Assembly: GCF_029269835.1 (NCBI RefSeq)
Contig: NZ_JARJBB010000030.1
Span: 1 to 40,664 of the forward strand
From: Streptomyces tropicalis
GTDB taxonomy: Bacteria > Actinomycetota > Actinomycetes > Streptomycetales > Streptomycetaceae
Reading direction: 5' to 3'
DNA length: 40,664 nucleotides
Position numbers and translations under genes: made by a program. The notes beneath the pieces are model-generated. The model saw only the letters and a list, made by a program, of their open reading frames with translations. It searched no databases and was not told the origin of the DNA. Positions within the stretch are counted from its first letter, which is position 1, and each line of letters opens with the position of its first letter. Shown here piece after piece: positions 40,590 to 40,664 of the stretch.

Positions 40590-40664
40590 GCGGGCGGGTC
40601 GGGGCGAGCGGGGGACGGCGCCGGACGGCGCGAGGAACAGGCGCACGTCAGCGCGGAGGGGTGG

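Overview
The window is chromosomal DNA of a Streptomyces or a close relative. The evidence is the very high GC content with GC-rich third codon positions, many GTG starts, several probable leaderless genes, and lineage-restricted genes: an SsgA-like sporulation protein (ssgE), the septation membrane protein SepX/GlpR and a DUF1876 protein. There are no rRNA genes, insertion sequences, integrases, phage genes or CRISPR arrays. It reads as core chromosome with a few locally decayed or recently changed spots.

Layout. 1-930: a secreted lamin-tail-domain protein running off the left edge, with a freshly duplicated 141-bp coding repeat. 1388-5324: two tandem penicillin-binding transpeptidases facing ssgE. 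5420-6205: a remnant in which the end of a CbiM-type permease is fused to the end of a CbiO-type ATPase. 6202-7244: the ohrR/ohr peroxide pair with an operator-like palindrome. 7357-9932: a serine hydrolase, a DUF1876 protein and a frameshifted EamA transporter. 10149-13098: an MMPL exporter and its TetR regulator with two matching operator sites. 13254-16598: a complete tricorn-like protease. 17067-21340: a coupled Baeyer-Villiger monooxygenase / alpha-beta hydrolase / SDR operon facing a MerR regulator. 21328-22932: exonuclease III, an acetyltransferase and tRNA-Ala(CGC) with a strong terminator.

23044-28654 is a division / molybdenum-cofactor / nucleotide-sugar block, in transcription order galU, moeA-like glp, moaC, mogA, rimJ, sepX. 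In corynebacteria the moeA-like Glp and the membrane protein GlpR form a divisome-linked pair, and SepX is the Streptomyces counterpart of GlpR, so this block probably joins metabolism and septation. 28716-32725: 5-formyltetrahydrofolate cyclo-ligase, a small four-cysteine secreted protein and a membrane-anchored penicillin-acylase-family enzyme. 32939-40589: a cation/proton antiporter with an apparent CTG start, an MFS transporter, an FmdB zinc-ribbon protein behind a CIRCE-like operator, methylthioadenosine phosphorylase, a SAF/RcpC-like membrane protein, MscL, a small conserved protein and an autoprocessing P1-family peptidase.

I see no convincing wholly new multi-gene system. The items most worth following are the CIRCE-like element before fmdB, the CbiM-CbiO remnant, the glp/sepX block and its upstream palindromes, the CTG start, and the 141-bp duplication. 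All functional calls come from reading sequence and motifs; no database search was run.
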